A stretch of DNA of 64,000 bases from assembly GCA_006386115.1 (NCBI GenBank), contig VFIW01000005.1, forward strand, positions 496,001 through 560,000, read 5' to 3'. This document shows positions 1-9,790 of this stretch, in pieces. This DNA comes from Globisporangium splendens (lineage: Eukaryota; Oomycota; Peronosporomycetes; Pythiales; Pythiaceae). Below the pieces are notes generated by a model that saw only the letters and a list, made by a program, of their open reading frames with translations, had not been told where the DNA came from and ran no database searches. How positions within the stretch are numbered: position 1 is the first letter of the stretch; each line of letters starts with the position of its first letter. The position numbers and the translations under genes are program-made.

Positions 1-479
1 GCACGGCGCGGGATCAGCAAGCGCGTTTGTGAGAGCTATCCGAAGAGCTCATTTCGTCGTCTCGCACCGAAGACATGGACACTCATGAAGCAGTCAGTTT
101 CGCTGAAAGCGGATGGTTCAATGAAGGAGACGGTCACCGCGTGAATGCGTACTGGAGGTAACAAATAGACTGGCAATTTAGAGCTGAAGGACTGGTATTT
201 GCAGCTTTATCTGGATAAAAATATGTCTACAAGTGTATAGTTTGTGTCTCACAACGGGAACTCGACGCTGGTCATCCAGATTTCAGTAGTTTTGCGTCCC
301 CTTTCGAGTCAGTTACACTTGGACATTTGCAATGAGCTATTCTGATAAAAGGGTGCGGATCACATTAATTGATGCAAAATAGGTACAAAAATGAGATCCA
401 CTGCATTGCCCGAGTCGGTTGTTTTCGTTAAATGGTTATTGATGCAAGCGCCAGGACACGATCGGGAACTAAGTAGCAA
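1..479. other. Left flank, no intact gene
   Basis: No complete gene is visible. The first 168 bases are open in frame 1 on the plus strand and then hit several stops, so this is at most the tail of something outside the window; I do not recognise it. The minus strand near 400-480 may hold the decayed end of the relic integrase described next, but similarity fades here and I cannot place the relic's 3' LTR. Confidence 0.5.
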
Positions 480-1168
480 TGTCGGCACGGATAGTAGTCG
501 ATGCTGGCCTGCAGAGCTACACAACTACATGCGCACTCCAGATTGTTGCAAATTTTGGTCGAAAACCTCCTACCCGTCCTCTGCCTTCTACAAAGAATGT
601 TTATGGCTCAAAGAGTCCATTACCAGCGAGTGCCCATAACCACATACCTGGCGTCCCTTGTTCGATGAACAACTCCAATGGATACACTTTCTGCACGCTT
701 TCGACCTTCCGCTTCGGCCACATGCAAAAGGAGCAGTGGTCGCATACACACTGCAACACACTTTGACCGTTTGGAGAATCTGTCAACCACAGCCATATCT
801 GATGCAGGTTTCACAACTTGTCACATAACCGCAAATATCCTTTTCGAAGTATGGCCAGAAGCACTACTGAGCAATTTAAAACTAAACTGCGTTCTTCTGA
901 TCCCAGGATGAGCTGATGTTGCTGAATCATGGAACTCGCGGGTTGTCTTCGTAGTCAAATCATCCACGGCTGGGACACAGAGTCTTGAGATTGCGTACTT
1001 CGAACGTAAGAAGATTAGCCCGTTGTGCTTGGCGAAGAGGTCAGAGACTGTTTTTCCTTCCCAGACTTCCTTGTACAAATGACCGGACTTGTGCCCTTTT
1101 TGGAACTCGTCCTTCGCATTGCCAGGCAGGTGCACGCTTGAAACCACAACCTTGACGCTCAGGACTTT
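480..1168 (-). pseudogene. Relic Ty3/gypsy integrase fragment
   Basis: This is the 3' part of an old gypsy-type pol gene, read right to left. A frame at about 1150-840 carries the integrase zinc-binding (H2C2) region, with 'NGLIFLRSK' and 'EFHDSATSAHPGIRRTQ' closely matching the equivalent part of the intact element at 2526-6920. After a frameshift it continues as 'EKDICGYVTSCETC' near 830-790 and 'VDRFSKRSK' near 770, which is the start of the integrase core. Stops and frameshifts then break it up towards 480. It is collinear with the gag-to-RNase H relic at 7320-9790; the two halves were separated by the insertion at 1169-7319. Protein similarity rather than LTRs supports the call. Confidence 0.8.
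1164..1168. repeat. Target site duplication, left copy
   Basis: ACTTT lies directly before the TG of the 5' LTR and is repeated exactly at 7320-7324 after the CA of the 3' LTR. Five base pairs is the usual duplication length for Ty3/gypsy integration. Confidence 0.93.
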
Positions 1169-1599
1169 TGTCACGTGTGCCTGACCTCGCACGCCAGGCA
1201 CGCGCGTAGGATCGGCATGTGCCTGACTTCGCACGTGCCTAGCGTGCGGAGCGTCGTGGCATGTGTAACGTGTGCCTGACCTCGAGTCCGAGGTCAGGCT
1301 CTCATTCATATGTAACACTAATATATACAGTTATATGGAACTAGTCAGATAAAAATACAGGTGCAGGCAGGACACCTGGATAGGAAGAAAAGTCGAATCA
1401 GTTGAAGAAAAGGATAGGCATGCATGCAGGGAGGCTTAGACGTAGCGCTAGCGAACTAAGTCCTCCATTCAATTCACTTTCCAATTTGCCATCAAGTTGC
1501 CACCTCCTCCTCCGAGTCCAAGCCATCGTCCCCGACTTTCAGCCAATCAAGTTCCGACTTTCGACCAATCAGATCTCAAGAAGACCCCAAACCGTTACA
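1169..1599 (+). repeat. 5' LTR
   Basis: The LTR runs from TGTCACGTG to CCGTTACA. Its first 130 bases hold three near-copies of GTGCCTGACCTCG and a perfect palindrome at 1275-1298. An AT-rich stretch around 1320-1336 (ATATATACA) is the best TATA-like candidate for the element's promoter. The 3' LTR carries an additional 8-bp unit (CCGACTTT type) that is single here. Confidence 0.94.
1275..1298. repeat. Perfect palindrome in LTR (copy also at 6986-7009)
   Basis: CCTGACCTCG, a 4-base spacer AGTC, then CGAGGTCAGG form a perfect 10-bp inverted repeat. It is conserved without change in both LTRs. It could fold as a hairpin in the element's RNA or act as a dimer binding site; which is inference. 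Confidence 0.85.
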
Positions 1600-1601
1600 T
1601 C

Positions 1602-1610
1602 TGGTAGCAC
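1602..1610 (+). promoter_or_regulatory. Putative primer binding site
   Basis: TGGTAGCAC begins two bases after the CA end of the 5' LTR. The first eight bases are complementary to a tRNA 3' end TGCTACCA, as in many eukaryotic initiator-methionine tRNAs, the common primer of Ty3/gypsy elements. The match length is short, so the tRNA identity is tentative. Confidence 0.55.
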
Positions 1611-2006
1611 TTTGCGTCCGGGGGGGAGTGTGGCCGTTTCCAAGCGTTCAAGTCGCCGTCGTCGTCCAAGCCAGGCACCTCCGAGGTTGTTATTCGAGCC
1701 GCTTTCTGAACGGGTGTTGCTTTAGTGACATAAATCCCGGAATCATTGTCGGTGCGTTGACCCTTTGGTGTTCTGTGGCAGTAACTCCTGTAGTGTTGAG
1801 CCAGTCGTGCTTTTGTGCGTAATTCTGTGTTCTGGTCTACCTCGGTTTCTCTACCAGTGACACGGTGTCTCGGGTTCGCCCTAACTGTCTGTGTTCTTTA
1901 GGGTGTTATTCCGTGGTGTCATCGTCAGGCGTGCCTAGGTGAAGCCCTCATTAGAGGATCAAGACTGCGATTGTGAACTCCCAGAGTTGGTAACCTCCCC
2001 AACTCG

Positions 2007-2357
2007 ATGCCCAAGAAGCCGCACGTCAAGCAGGTTCCGATTCAAGGCAGCCTTACGTACTTAGGCGTGCCGAAACCTGCAGAAGCTGATAAAGCCCGTC
2101 AAGACCTCTTGAACTGTCTGACGAAGGCTTTCCGGATCTGTGAAGTGCTAGAGAAGCACGTGAACAAGTGTCCAGACAAGCTGAAGAAGAAACGCGCAAA
2201 GAAGGCTCTAATCCGGATCGCTCAAGGAATCATCGACGCATCCGACGGTATTGACGAGTGTTTTCGCCGCGCGCTACGAGACCCGCCGGTATCGAGTACA
2301 GCTACTGGGAAGGCCAAGCTGCGTCCAGGTCAAGTTCCTCCGCCTAAGTCCGACTAA
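2007..2357 (+). CDS. Extra ORF upstream of gag in the retrotransposon (unknown)
   Basis: This 116-residue ORF sits in the leader between the 5' LTR and gag-pol and ends 168 bases before the gag start. The product is lysine-rich and basic (pI clearly high). It has a helical middle with one CxxxxxxxxC spacing ('ICEVLEKHVNKC'), a 'KKKRAKKA' cluster that could bind nucleic acid or act as a nuclear signal, and a proline-rich tail. I recognise no family. Typical chromoviruses have no separate ORF here, so it may be a captured host fragment or a lineage-specific accessory protein. That it is uninterrupted in a young element argues it may be translated, but an ORF of this length can persist by chance in so recent a copy. 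Confidence 0.5.
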   Translation: MPKKPHVKQVPIQGSLTYLGVPKPAEADKARQDLLNCLTKAFRICEVLEKHVNKCPDKLKKKRAKKALIRIAQGIIDASDGIDECFRRALRDPPVSSTATGKAKLRPGQVPPPKSD

Positions 2358-2525
2358 AAATACACATTTAAAAAGAAACAAAAAAAATAAAAGTATAGCT
2401 TCGTATTATACTGGTTTTTAAGATCCCATAAGATAGAATCTCGACTCCCGTCCCTGCCTGCCAAGTCAAGTGAAACCGGTTACGTAAAATACCGAGTGTG
2501 AAGTCAAGTCAAGAAAAGTACAAAG

Positions 2526-5500
2526 ATGAACGAACCAACGAATGCCCAGTTGTTGCAGAGTATACTGGCAGTGCTAAACCAGCAAGCAGAGATGATCAAA
2601 GAATTCCAGCAAGTAAAACGGGAGTCAGAGATAAAATTAGAGGGATGTAAATTACCGGTGTATAGTGGAGCATTACAAGAGTCGTTTCAGTTATATAAAG
2701 AGCAAGTCGGAGACTATTTAAAGGCGAGGAACATTGACAGACAGGATGCTAGCCTACAGCCACGCCTTTTGGCGATGTTGGGAGGGACCCTGCGGCAGGG
2801 AGCTGCCCAGTGGTTCATTGTGAAGAAGACAGAGATTGAGACAGTTGACCAATTCTTCCTAGAACTAGGAAACGAATTTATTCCCGCCGATCTACAAGAG
2901 CGTTTGCGTGACCAGTTGGGTGAGCTATCCCAGGGTCAGAGTCGAGGCCTTGGCGACTACGTCAGTCGTTTTAGGCGTGTTATCACACAAGTACAAGAGA
3001 TGAGTGAGCTCGACAAGATCATGTATTTTGTGCGAGGATTAGCTCCAGCGATCCGAACAGAGGTGCGCTATCGCCGATGTTCTACGTTGTCGGAAGCCAT
3101 CACTCTAGCGTTGGACTATGACCGTTCGCATCGTCGCTCTGCGGATGGAGGTCGGTCCCACTCAGAACCTAGGTACAGGCGTTTCGACAATCGCCAATAC
3201 CGACTGAATGGTGCAAGTCCGATGGAAGTGGACAATGTCCGAGTCTTGGGTCGTGAAGAGTGTTTGCGTCAGCGCCTTTGCTTCAATTGCAATCGACCTG
3301 GACATCGAGCGTCAGAGTGTCGTGCGCCGCGCCAGCAGAGACAAGCGAGCACGCCGCAGACGACGCGCAACTCAAGATATCAGCGTCCGACACAGCGAGC
3401 TCGTCGATCAAGTCCGATGGTTGAGCACAACCTGGCGACAGTGGATGAAGTGGATTATCCCATTGTGTTTGACAATGCGGAGCTAAACGCAGTGGGCATT
3501 GCGCGTAAGAGCAACCTGTTCGTGGTGAACGGCCGTGTTGATGGTAATGATGTGCGCATTTTAATTGACAGCGGCGCCTCGACCAACCTGATCCAGCGTG
3601 GGTTGGTGAAGAAAGTGCTGAATACAGCAGTGATCGAAGCACAAGGATTCGACGGCAGAAGGACCAAGAAACAAGTGAACGAGGTGGAAGCATCGTGCCA
3701 AGTACAAGACAAGAAGTTTGAGGCAATGCAGTTTACGGAATGGGATCTACCCAACAGCCACGATGTCATCTTCGGTCAGCCATGGTTCGTCGAGCACAAC
3801 CCGATCATTGATTGGAGAAAGCAGACGTTTGCATTGCCGGAAGACACCTCTGTGCACGAGCGCAGCGGTAGTGAAATCTGCTCCAAGATCAAGAATGCAG
3901 AGTATGAAGAGTTGTTCGTCGTAAAGGTGTCCGCAGTTAACGACATTTCTCCAGTCGTCCCGCCCGAGTTGAAACCTGTCATTGATCGGTTCGCGGACTG
4001 TTTCCCGGAGTTACTTCCGGATGGCTTACCGCCAGAGCGTGCTGTGAACTTTGAGCTCCAGCCGAAGCCAGACGCAGTGCCAAGCTCGCGTCCGCCGTTT
4101 CGTCTGTCCAAGACAGAGCAAGACGCGTTGGAAGAGTTCGTTCGCGACAACGTGAAGAAGGGATGGATTGAAGTATCGAACTCCCCATGGATCTCCAATA
4201 TCTTCGGTGTTCCGAAAAAGGATCCCGCGACGGGTATGGCTGTGAAGCGCGCTGAATGGCTGCGCAGTGGCAACACAAAGGTGCCGATACGTTGGGTCAT
4301 CGACTATCGGTATGTCAACAGCCAGACGAAGATCCCCAAGATTCCTCTACCACACATAGAGGAACTCTTTGATCAGATGCTCGGTGCGACGGTATTCACG
4401 GTGATCGACCTCGCGCAAGGTTATCACCAGATGCGCGTGAAGCCTGACAGTCGTCCTTACACGGCTTTTAGGTCGCAAAAGGAAACGTACCAATGGTGTG
4501 TCGCTCCGATGGGATTAGCGGGTATGCCGGGAGTATGGTCTCGTCTTATGCGAGTACTCTTTGGTAAATTCAAGTTTGTTGTCGTGTATCTCGACGACAT
4601 CTGTATCTTCTCCCGCTCGATGAAAGATCATGCGCAACATCTGGCGATGGTCTGTGAAGTCCTCCGTCATGAGAAGTTGTACGCTCGCCTGTCCAAGTGC
4701 GAGTTCGGCAAGTCCAGTGTCCATTTCCTCGGTCACACAGTCACGGCTGAAGGGATCCAAGTCGACGCAAAGAAGACAACCGCGATCGAGAAGTATCCTA
4801 CTCCGACGACGCAGAAGACATTGTTGAGTTTTCTCGGTCTCGCCGGATACTATCGTCGGTTTATTTGCGACTTTGCGCGGATTGCGTTGCCGCTGCATAG
4901 GCTGATCAAGAAGGATGCAAAGTGGACATGGTCATCCGAACATGATCACGCCTTTCGTGCCTTGAAGTTGGCACTGCAACAGGCTCCGACGTTGCGTTTA
5001 CCTGACTTTGACCGTCGGTTCACGGTAACAACGGATGCCTCGGGCTACTGCATGGGCGGTGTCTTGTCTCAAAAGATCGACGGGTTTGACGCTCCCATTA
5101 CCTTCTATTCAAAGAAGTTTGGGCAGTATGAGGAAAAGTGGCCTGCTCATGAGAAAGAGCTGCTCGCAATCAAGTTTGCGTTGTCAAAGTGGCGACACTA
5201 CCTTCATGGTCGTCAGTTCGATGTGTTTACGGACAATTCGGCTTGTCGGTGGATGCTACATCATCCGGAGGTGACTCCCAAGCTTGCGCGGATGCTGACG
5301 TTCTTCTCCCAGTTTGATTTTGTCCTGCACCACGTGAAAGGCAGTACCAATGTGGTGGCTGATGCCTTGTCTCGACCAGGACCGGAAGAAGTCAAGCAAT
5401 CCGATGAGTTGCCCGTAGTTTCGACTCCCGAAGTGCACGCTTGCGATGATGCGTGTCACGCTCGGTCGCAGTCTATTTCTCGTCATGTGGTGTCCGCGGC

Positions 5501-6920
5501 ATTTCTACGTCACTTGCCAGATTCGGATTGCTCCGTCTTTCTCTCCGCTGTGGACTTTCGGGGGGAGAGACGCGCCGTGGCAGTGCGGCAAGAGCAAGTC
5601 CACACTGTCGACACACAGTGGGCAAGTGTTCACTTGTCCGAAGCGACGAAGAAAGCCTTTCAAGCTGGCTATTCTCGCGACCCAAGTTTTGCCGAAGTGT
5701 GGCAGAGTCGCGAAGGGAACGAGAAGTTCGAGAAGCGCAACGGTCTTCTGTTCTTGCGAACGAAGCACCCGATGTTGCGATTGTGTGTACCAAACTCGAG
5801 CAAGTTGGTCACAGATGTTATTCAAGAGTTTCACGATGCTCCTGTGGCTGCTCATCCAGGAGTTCGTCGAACACAGCTAAAGGCGGCTCAACGGTATTAC
5901 TGGCCCGCCTTGGAAAAAGACATTCACGAGTATGTTGGCAGTTGCCAGACTTGTGCACGATGGAAGTCGAACAATCGGAAGAAGATTGGCTTGATGATGC
6001 CAATTCCGACGCCCCAAGAATGCTGGGATGTTGTGTCGATGGATTTCATCACTGGACTTCCAGTGTCCGAAGGTTTTGATGCAATCTTTGTCACGGTGGA
6101 CAAGTTGCCGAAGCGTCCGAAGTACCATCCAATCGAGTTTGCTCATGCAACTCTCGTTAATGAGTCGACCAAGTTCACACCGTTTGAAGTCGACACTGGA
6201 AGAAAGGTGCGCAACCTAATTGCCCAAGAGTTCGGCGTCGACGAAGGAAACTTCGAACCAGTAAATATAGCTGAGTTTGCCAAGAACTTTGCGGAGAAGC
6301 GCCAACAAGTCGTCAAGCTAGCCCAAGAGAACCTCAAGCAAGCTCAAGAGCGCCAGAAGAAATACTACGACAGGAAGCGTCGCGAAGTGGAATTTAACGC
6401 TGGCGATCTCGTTATGTTGGATACGAAGAATCTACCCTTGAAGACGGTCGCTCAAAGCACCTCTCTCCAAAACGCGAAGTTGCCAGCGAAGAAGGTTGGA
6501 CCGTTTAAGATCGACTCAATGGTGAACAAGAATGTGGCTCGATTGGTGTTGCCTCCAAACATGAAGCGCTTGCATCCAGCGTTCAATGTGGAGTTGCTTA
6601 GCCACTACGTTGAGAATCCAACCAAGTTCCATTCAAGACCAATTCCGAAGGCAGCCCCCGTGATCCTCGACGACGAGACTGGTGAGGCTCTGCACGTTGT
6701 GGAAGCATTACTTTGCAGTAAAACCTACAACCGCCAACGAATGTGGTTGGTCAAGTGGCTCGGGTATCCTGCGCACGAGAGTACGTGGGAATGCGAGAAG
6801 AACATCCGCCATGTTTCGCATTGGAATCGACTCCTTCAAGAGTTTCAAGACTCCCAACGCGAAGTCAAGTCTGGGGGGATGTCACGTGTGCCTGACCTCG
6901 CACGCCAGGCACGCGCGTAG
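2526..6920 (+). CDS. Gag-Pol polyprotein of chromovirus (integrase core deleted)
   Basis: One uninterrupted 1464-residue frame encodes the whole polyprotein. In order: gag; a CCHC knuckle near residue 252 ('CFNCNRPGHRASEC'); aspartic protease near 345 ('LIDSGAST'); reverse transcriptase with 'YLDD' near 688; RNase H near 835-920 ('TTDASGYCMGG', 'TDNSACRWM'); the integrase H2C2 zinc domain (histidines near 1102-1110, 'CQTC' near 1140); the start of the integrase core (Asp near 1173); and a chromodomain near 1386-1435 ('VKWLGYPAHESTWE'). Directly after 'KRPKYHPI' (residue 1203) the protein jumps to 'EFAHATLVN', which normally lies well over 100 residues downstream. The second Asp and the Glu of the D,D-35-E triad are absent. 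The last 14 codons and the stop lie inside the 3' LTR. Gag and pol share one frame, so no frameshift signal is needed. Confidence 0.93.
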   Translation: MNEPTNAQLLQSILAVLNQQAEMIKEFQQVKRESEIKLEGCKLPVYSGALQESFQLYKEQVGDYLKARNIDRQDASLQPRLLAMLGGTLRQGAAQWFIVKKTEIETVDQFFLELGNEFIPADLQERLRDQLGELSQGQSRGLGDYVSRFRRVITQVQEMSELDKIMYFVRGLAPAIRTEVRYRRCSTLSEAITLALDYDRSHRRSADGGRSHSEPRYRRFDNRQYRLNGASPMEVDNVRVLGREECLRQRLCFNCNRPGHRASECRAPRQQRQASTPQTTRNSRYQRPTQRARRSSPMVEHNLATVDEVDYPIVFDNAELNAVGIARKSNLFVVNGRVDGNDVRILIDSGASTNLIQRGLVKKVLNTAVIEAQGFDGRRTKKQVNEVEASCQVQDKKFEAMQFTEWDLPNSHDVIFGQPWFVEHNPIIDWRKQTFALPEDTSVHERSGSEICSKIKNAEYEELFVVKVSAVNDISPVVPPELKPVIDRFADCFPELLPDGLPPERAVNFELQPKPDAVPSSRPPFRLSKTEQDALEEFVRDNVKKGWIEVSNSPWISNIFGVPKKDPATGMAVKRAEWLRSGNTKVPIRWVIDYRYVNSQTKIPKIPLPHIEELFDQMLGATVFTVIDLAQGYHQMRVKPDSRPYTAFRSQKETYQWCVAPMGLAGMPGVWSRLMRVLFGKFKFVVVYLDDICIFSRSMKDHAQHLAMVCEVLRHEKLYARLSKCEFGKSSVHFLGHTVTAEGIQVDAKKTTAIEKYPTPTTQKTLLSFLGLAGYYRRFICDFARIALPLHRLIKKDAKWTWSSEHDHAFRALKLALQQAPTLRLPDFDRRFTVTTDASGYCMGGVLSQKIDGFDAPITFYSKKFGQYEEKWPAHEKELLAIKFALSKWRHYLHGRQFDVFTDNSACRWMLHHPEVTPKLARMLTFFSQFDFVLHHVKGSTNVVADALSRPGPEEVKQSDELPVVSTPEVHACDDACHARSQSISRHVVSAAFLRHLPDSDCSVFLSAVDFRGERRAVAVRQEQVHTVDTQWASVHLSEATKKAFQAGYSRDPSFAEVWQSREGNEKFEKRNGLLFLRTKHPMLRLCVPNSSKLVTDVIQEFHDAPVAAHPGVRRTQLKAAQRYYWPALEKDIHEYVGSCQTCARWKSNNRKKIGLMMPIPTPQECWDVVSMDFITGLPVSEGFDAIFVTVDKLPKRPKYHPIEFAHATLVNESTKFTPFEVDTGRKVRNLIAQEFGVDEGNFEPVNIAEFAKNFAEKRQQVVKLAQENLKQAQERQKKYYDRKRREVEFNAGDLVMLDTKNLPLKTVAQSTSLQNAKLPAKKVGPFKIDSMVNKNVARLVLPPNMKRLHPAFNVELLSHYVENPTKFHSRPIPKAAPVILDDETGEALHVVEALLCSKTYNRQRMWLVKWLGYPAHESTWECEKNIRHVSHWNRLLQEFQDSQREVKSGGMSRVPDLARQARA
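6872..6879 (+). promoter_or_regulatory. Polypurine tract
   Basis: TGGGGGGA immediately precedes the 3' LTR, the position of the plus-strand primer for reverse transcription. It also encodes part of the chromodomain protein's tail. Confidence 0.7.
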
Positions 6921-7319
6921 GATCGGCATGTGCCTGACTTCGCACGTGCCTAGCGTGCGGAGCGTCGTGGCATGTGTAACGTGTGCCTGACCTCGAGTCC
7001 GAGGTCAGGCTCTCATTCATATGTAACACTAATATATACAGTTATATGGAACTAGTCAGATAAAAATACAGGTGCAGGCAGGACACCTGGATAGGAGGAA
7101 AAGTCGAATCAGTTGAAGAAAAGGATAGGCATGCATGCAGGGAGGCTTAGACGTAGCGCTAGCGAACTAAGTCCTCCATTCAATTCACTTTCCGATTTGC
7201 CATCAAGTTGCCACCTCCTCCTCCTAGTCCAAGCCATCGTCCCCGACTTTCAGCCAATCAAGTTCCGACTTTCCGACTTTCGACCAATCAGATCTCAAGA
7301 AGACCCCAAAACCGTTACA
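6880..7319 (+). repeat. 3' LTR
   Basis: This is the 440-bp copy of the 5' LTR. The offset is constant at 5711 bases until the 8-bp insertion near 7268-7275. It contains the final codons and stop of gag-pol. The right-hand ACTTT duplication follows at 7320-7324. Confidence 0.94.
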
Positions 7320-7324
7320 ACTTT
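7320..7324. repeat. Target site duplication, right copy
   Basis: ACTTT follows the CA end of the 3' LTR and matches 1164-1168 exactly. Confidence 0.93.
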
Positions 7325-9790
7325 CACAACCTGACGCGCTTGAGTTTGACGATTCCCCACAGGATGTGTCTCCCCTATGGACATCCAGATCGTCGAGGAT
7401 TACACCCTGGTCGTGGGCAAGTAGGCAGCGAAGAGTTGTGGCATTAACAGAGTGGCGACGGAGTTGGATGGACATCAATCCACACCGAGGATTGCAATTG
7501 TATACAGTAGGAAACAATACTTGAGTGGCACGCTTGAGGCTGGGGTATGGAAGGTCCGTAGGAGGCCACGAAAGAGCATCCGCGACGACAATCGCGCTCC
7601 CCTTCACGTAGTGAAGCACGAAGTCATATTGCGAGAAGAACGTCAACATCCTGGCCATCTTTGGCGACACGCTGGGGTGATGAAGCATCCACCGACACGC
7701 AGAATTATCGATAAAGACATCAAATGGTCGGCCGCGCAAATAATGACGCCATTCTCTCAGTGCTGTCTTGATAGCTAATAGCTCTTCCTCATAAGCAGAC
7801 CACTTTTTCTCGTGGGATCTTGATCGTCACTCCATTCCTGTGGCGCAGTCTGCTTTATAAGGTGACTGACCAGCAGGGCGTGCTTTGCGAAATCACAGGT
7901 GAACCTGCGACAGTATCCTGCAAGACCCAGAAAGCCCAGTAACTCCTTTCTGGTCTGAGGTACTGGATAGCGTTCAATTGGAAGCGTCTTCTCTTGTCAA
8001 CGGGAAGACATTGCACAGAGATAGTGTGACCAAAAAATCAACACTTGGACGCCAGAACGAGCACTTCGAGAGTTGAGCGCAGAGTGTCTCCTTCTTCAAC
8101 ACCTCACACACTGATCGCAAGTGATCAGCATGTTCTTCCATGGATTTCGAGAAAATGCAAATGTCGTCCAAATAAACGACGGCAAATGGGAATTTGTCAA
8201 ACAAAACTCGCATCAGTCGTGGTCTCCCGGCATGCCTGCTAAGCCCCTCGGTGCAACACAGTGTTGGTATGTTTCCTCGTGCGTTCGAAAGGTTGTGTAT
8301 TGGCGAGTGCGCGAGACCACGCGCATCTGATGATAGCCTTGTGCCAAATCGACGACAGTAAAGACTACACAGCCGATCGTCTTGTCGAACAGCTCTTCGA
8401 TCAGCGGCAACGGGATCTCCGTTTGGCTATTCACGTAGCGAAAATCAATAACCCATCGAATCGGTAGCAATGATTTTCAGATCAAAGCCACTCTGCGCGT
8501 GTCAGTATTTGCCATGTACTCGGGTCTTTTTTGGAATTCCAAAGATGTTGGAGACCCACGGAGAATTTGAGACCTCGGTCTGCTCCTTTTTCAGACTTTC
8601 TTGAGCAGAAATACCGAGGATTTCTTGCTCCGTCTTCGATGGGCGAAATAGCACACGTTAACTAGACACAGCATCTGGTCCCATTTCAATCTCAAACTTC
8701 GCCACGCGTTGTGGAAGCAACCCATCTGAAAGTTTGTCGGGAAAACCATGCCGAACTCGTCTAACACGGGTCTAAGCACTTCTGGAATGTCACCCGCATT
8801 CAAAACTCCAGAGACTTTCACGGCGAAGAGTTCGGCAAATTGCAGATCACGACGTTCTCTTACAAACTTGGCGGGCGGTGAAAAAACTCCAGTTCTTTTG
8901 GATTATTCCATCAGCGGCTCTGACGGAGACGTTTTCCTATCCCTTGACGCTCTTCTTTGCGTTTGTCATCTTGATCGGCGATCTCATCGGATAATAGTGA
9001 CTCCGTGGTCGTTACTTCATTAGTACACCAACTAATTTGCGGTTGAAATTGTGCAAACCATGGAGTACCAAAGAAAACATCCTGATCTTTTAGTGGCTCC
9101 GACTCAACCAATAGCAAGGCACCGAGACTTTGCCTTTCCATCATTGCAGTCGCTTGAACACTTTTGATGTCTTGCGCTGGAGTTACGGAACCATCAAACC
9201 GCTGATGTTGGTCTTGTCGCACATCGACCACCGTGGTCACTGAGCCTGGCCAGATCACATTCGCAGCTGCCTCGCTGTCAAGAAGAATGGCGACTTCGTG
9301 ACCACTTGTCAAACCTTTCTTCCTCAGCAACCCTTTCGCAGACCAGGACAACGTAACATTTTCGACTGCAATCGGCGAGGACGATGCGATCGGTTCCGAA
9401 GTTGGCGGTAGGAGTGCATTTTCCATCAGGTTCACCGTGCATGTATCAAACACAATTGCTTCGTTACCTCCCAAATCAACGACTTCCTCAACAGCGTTGA
9501 TCGCACGAGACATAGAGCGACAGGTTGACGGTCGGGTCTTACATGCTGCCAGTTGTTGCTGTGGCACGAGGCAAGTATGAAAGTGAGTGTGTACTCAAGT
9601 ACGTCGTTGAGTAGGTCGGTGTGCCTGGGACAACTATGTACCACATGCAGCCCCCTGTGAGATATTACTGGCGTAAACCGTTTATGCAGGTCCAGCATGG
9701 CCCGCGATCCACGCTTAAGGCTCGTGGCGGCATGCTGAGCAGAAGTAGGCAAGATCGGTCACGCGCAGTTTGGATCTGCTGTGCGGCCGG
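7320..9790 (-). pseudogene. Relic Ty3/gypsy gag-pol (protease, RT, RNase H)
   Basis: Reading right to left, decayed pieces follow in order. A gag end with probable remains of a zinc knuckle lies near 9790-9700. A protease frame (9567-8911) has the active site changed to 'LLDSEAAANVIW', with Glu where Gly is expected. The RT start appears near 8821. RT blocks lie at 8470-8213 ('IRWVIDFRYVNSQTE', 'VVDLAQGYHQM') and 8213-7974 ('FAVVYLDDICIFSKSM'), and RNase H at 7740-7560 ('DVFIDNSACRWMLHHP', 'VVADALS'). Frameshifts and stops separate them. Protein similarity to the intact element is clear but moderate, so it is a related, older family member. It continues across the insertion into the integrase relic at 480-1168. 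The right-hand ACTTT duplication begins it. Confidence 0.88.

Larger units (their letters stand above)
1169..7319 (+). mobile_element. Complete Ty3/gypsy chromovirus LTR retrotransposon
   Basis: The 6151-bp element is bounded by LTRs of 431 bp (1169-1599) and 440 bp (6880-7319), each starting TG and ending CA, and by a perfect ACTTT duplication. By eye the LTRs differ at three substitutions plus an 8-bp and a 1-bp indel, so insertion is recent. Inside are a primer-binding-like site just after the 5' LTR, a 116-residue ORF of unknown role, one long gag-pol ORF and a G-rich polypurine tract. A C-terminal chromodomain places it among chromoviruses. It sits in an older related element on the opposite strand, at the junction between RNase H and integrase. 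Its own integrase core carries a large in-frame deletion, so it probably needs integrase from another copy. Confidence 0.95.

Noticed and set aside
1169..1300. CRISPR-like array from the GTGCCTGAC repeats
   Set aside because: The repeats are unequally spaced, too few, and part of an LTR in a eukaryotic genome.
1616..1640. Second LTR boundary inside the leader (G-run followed by TGTGGCC)
   Set aside because: It looks like a polypurine tract plus LTR start of another element, but I found no matching partner LTR or target duplication in the window.
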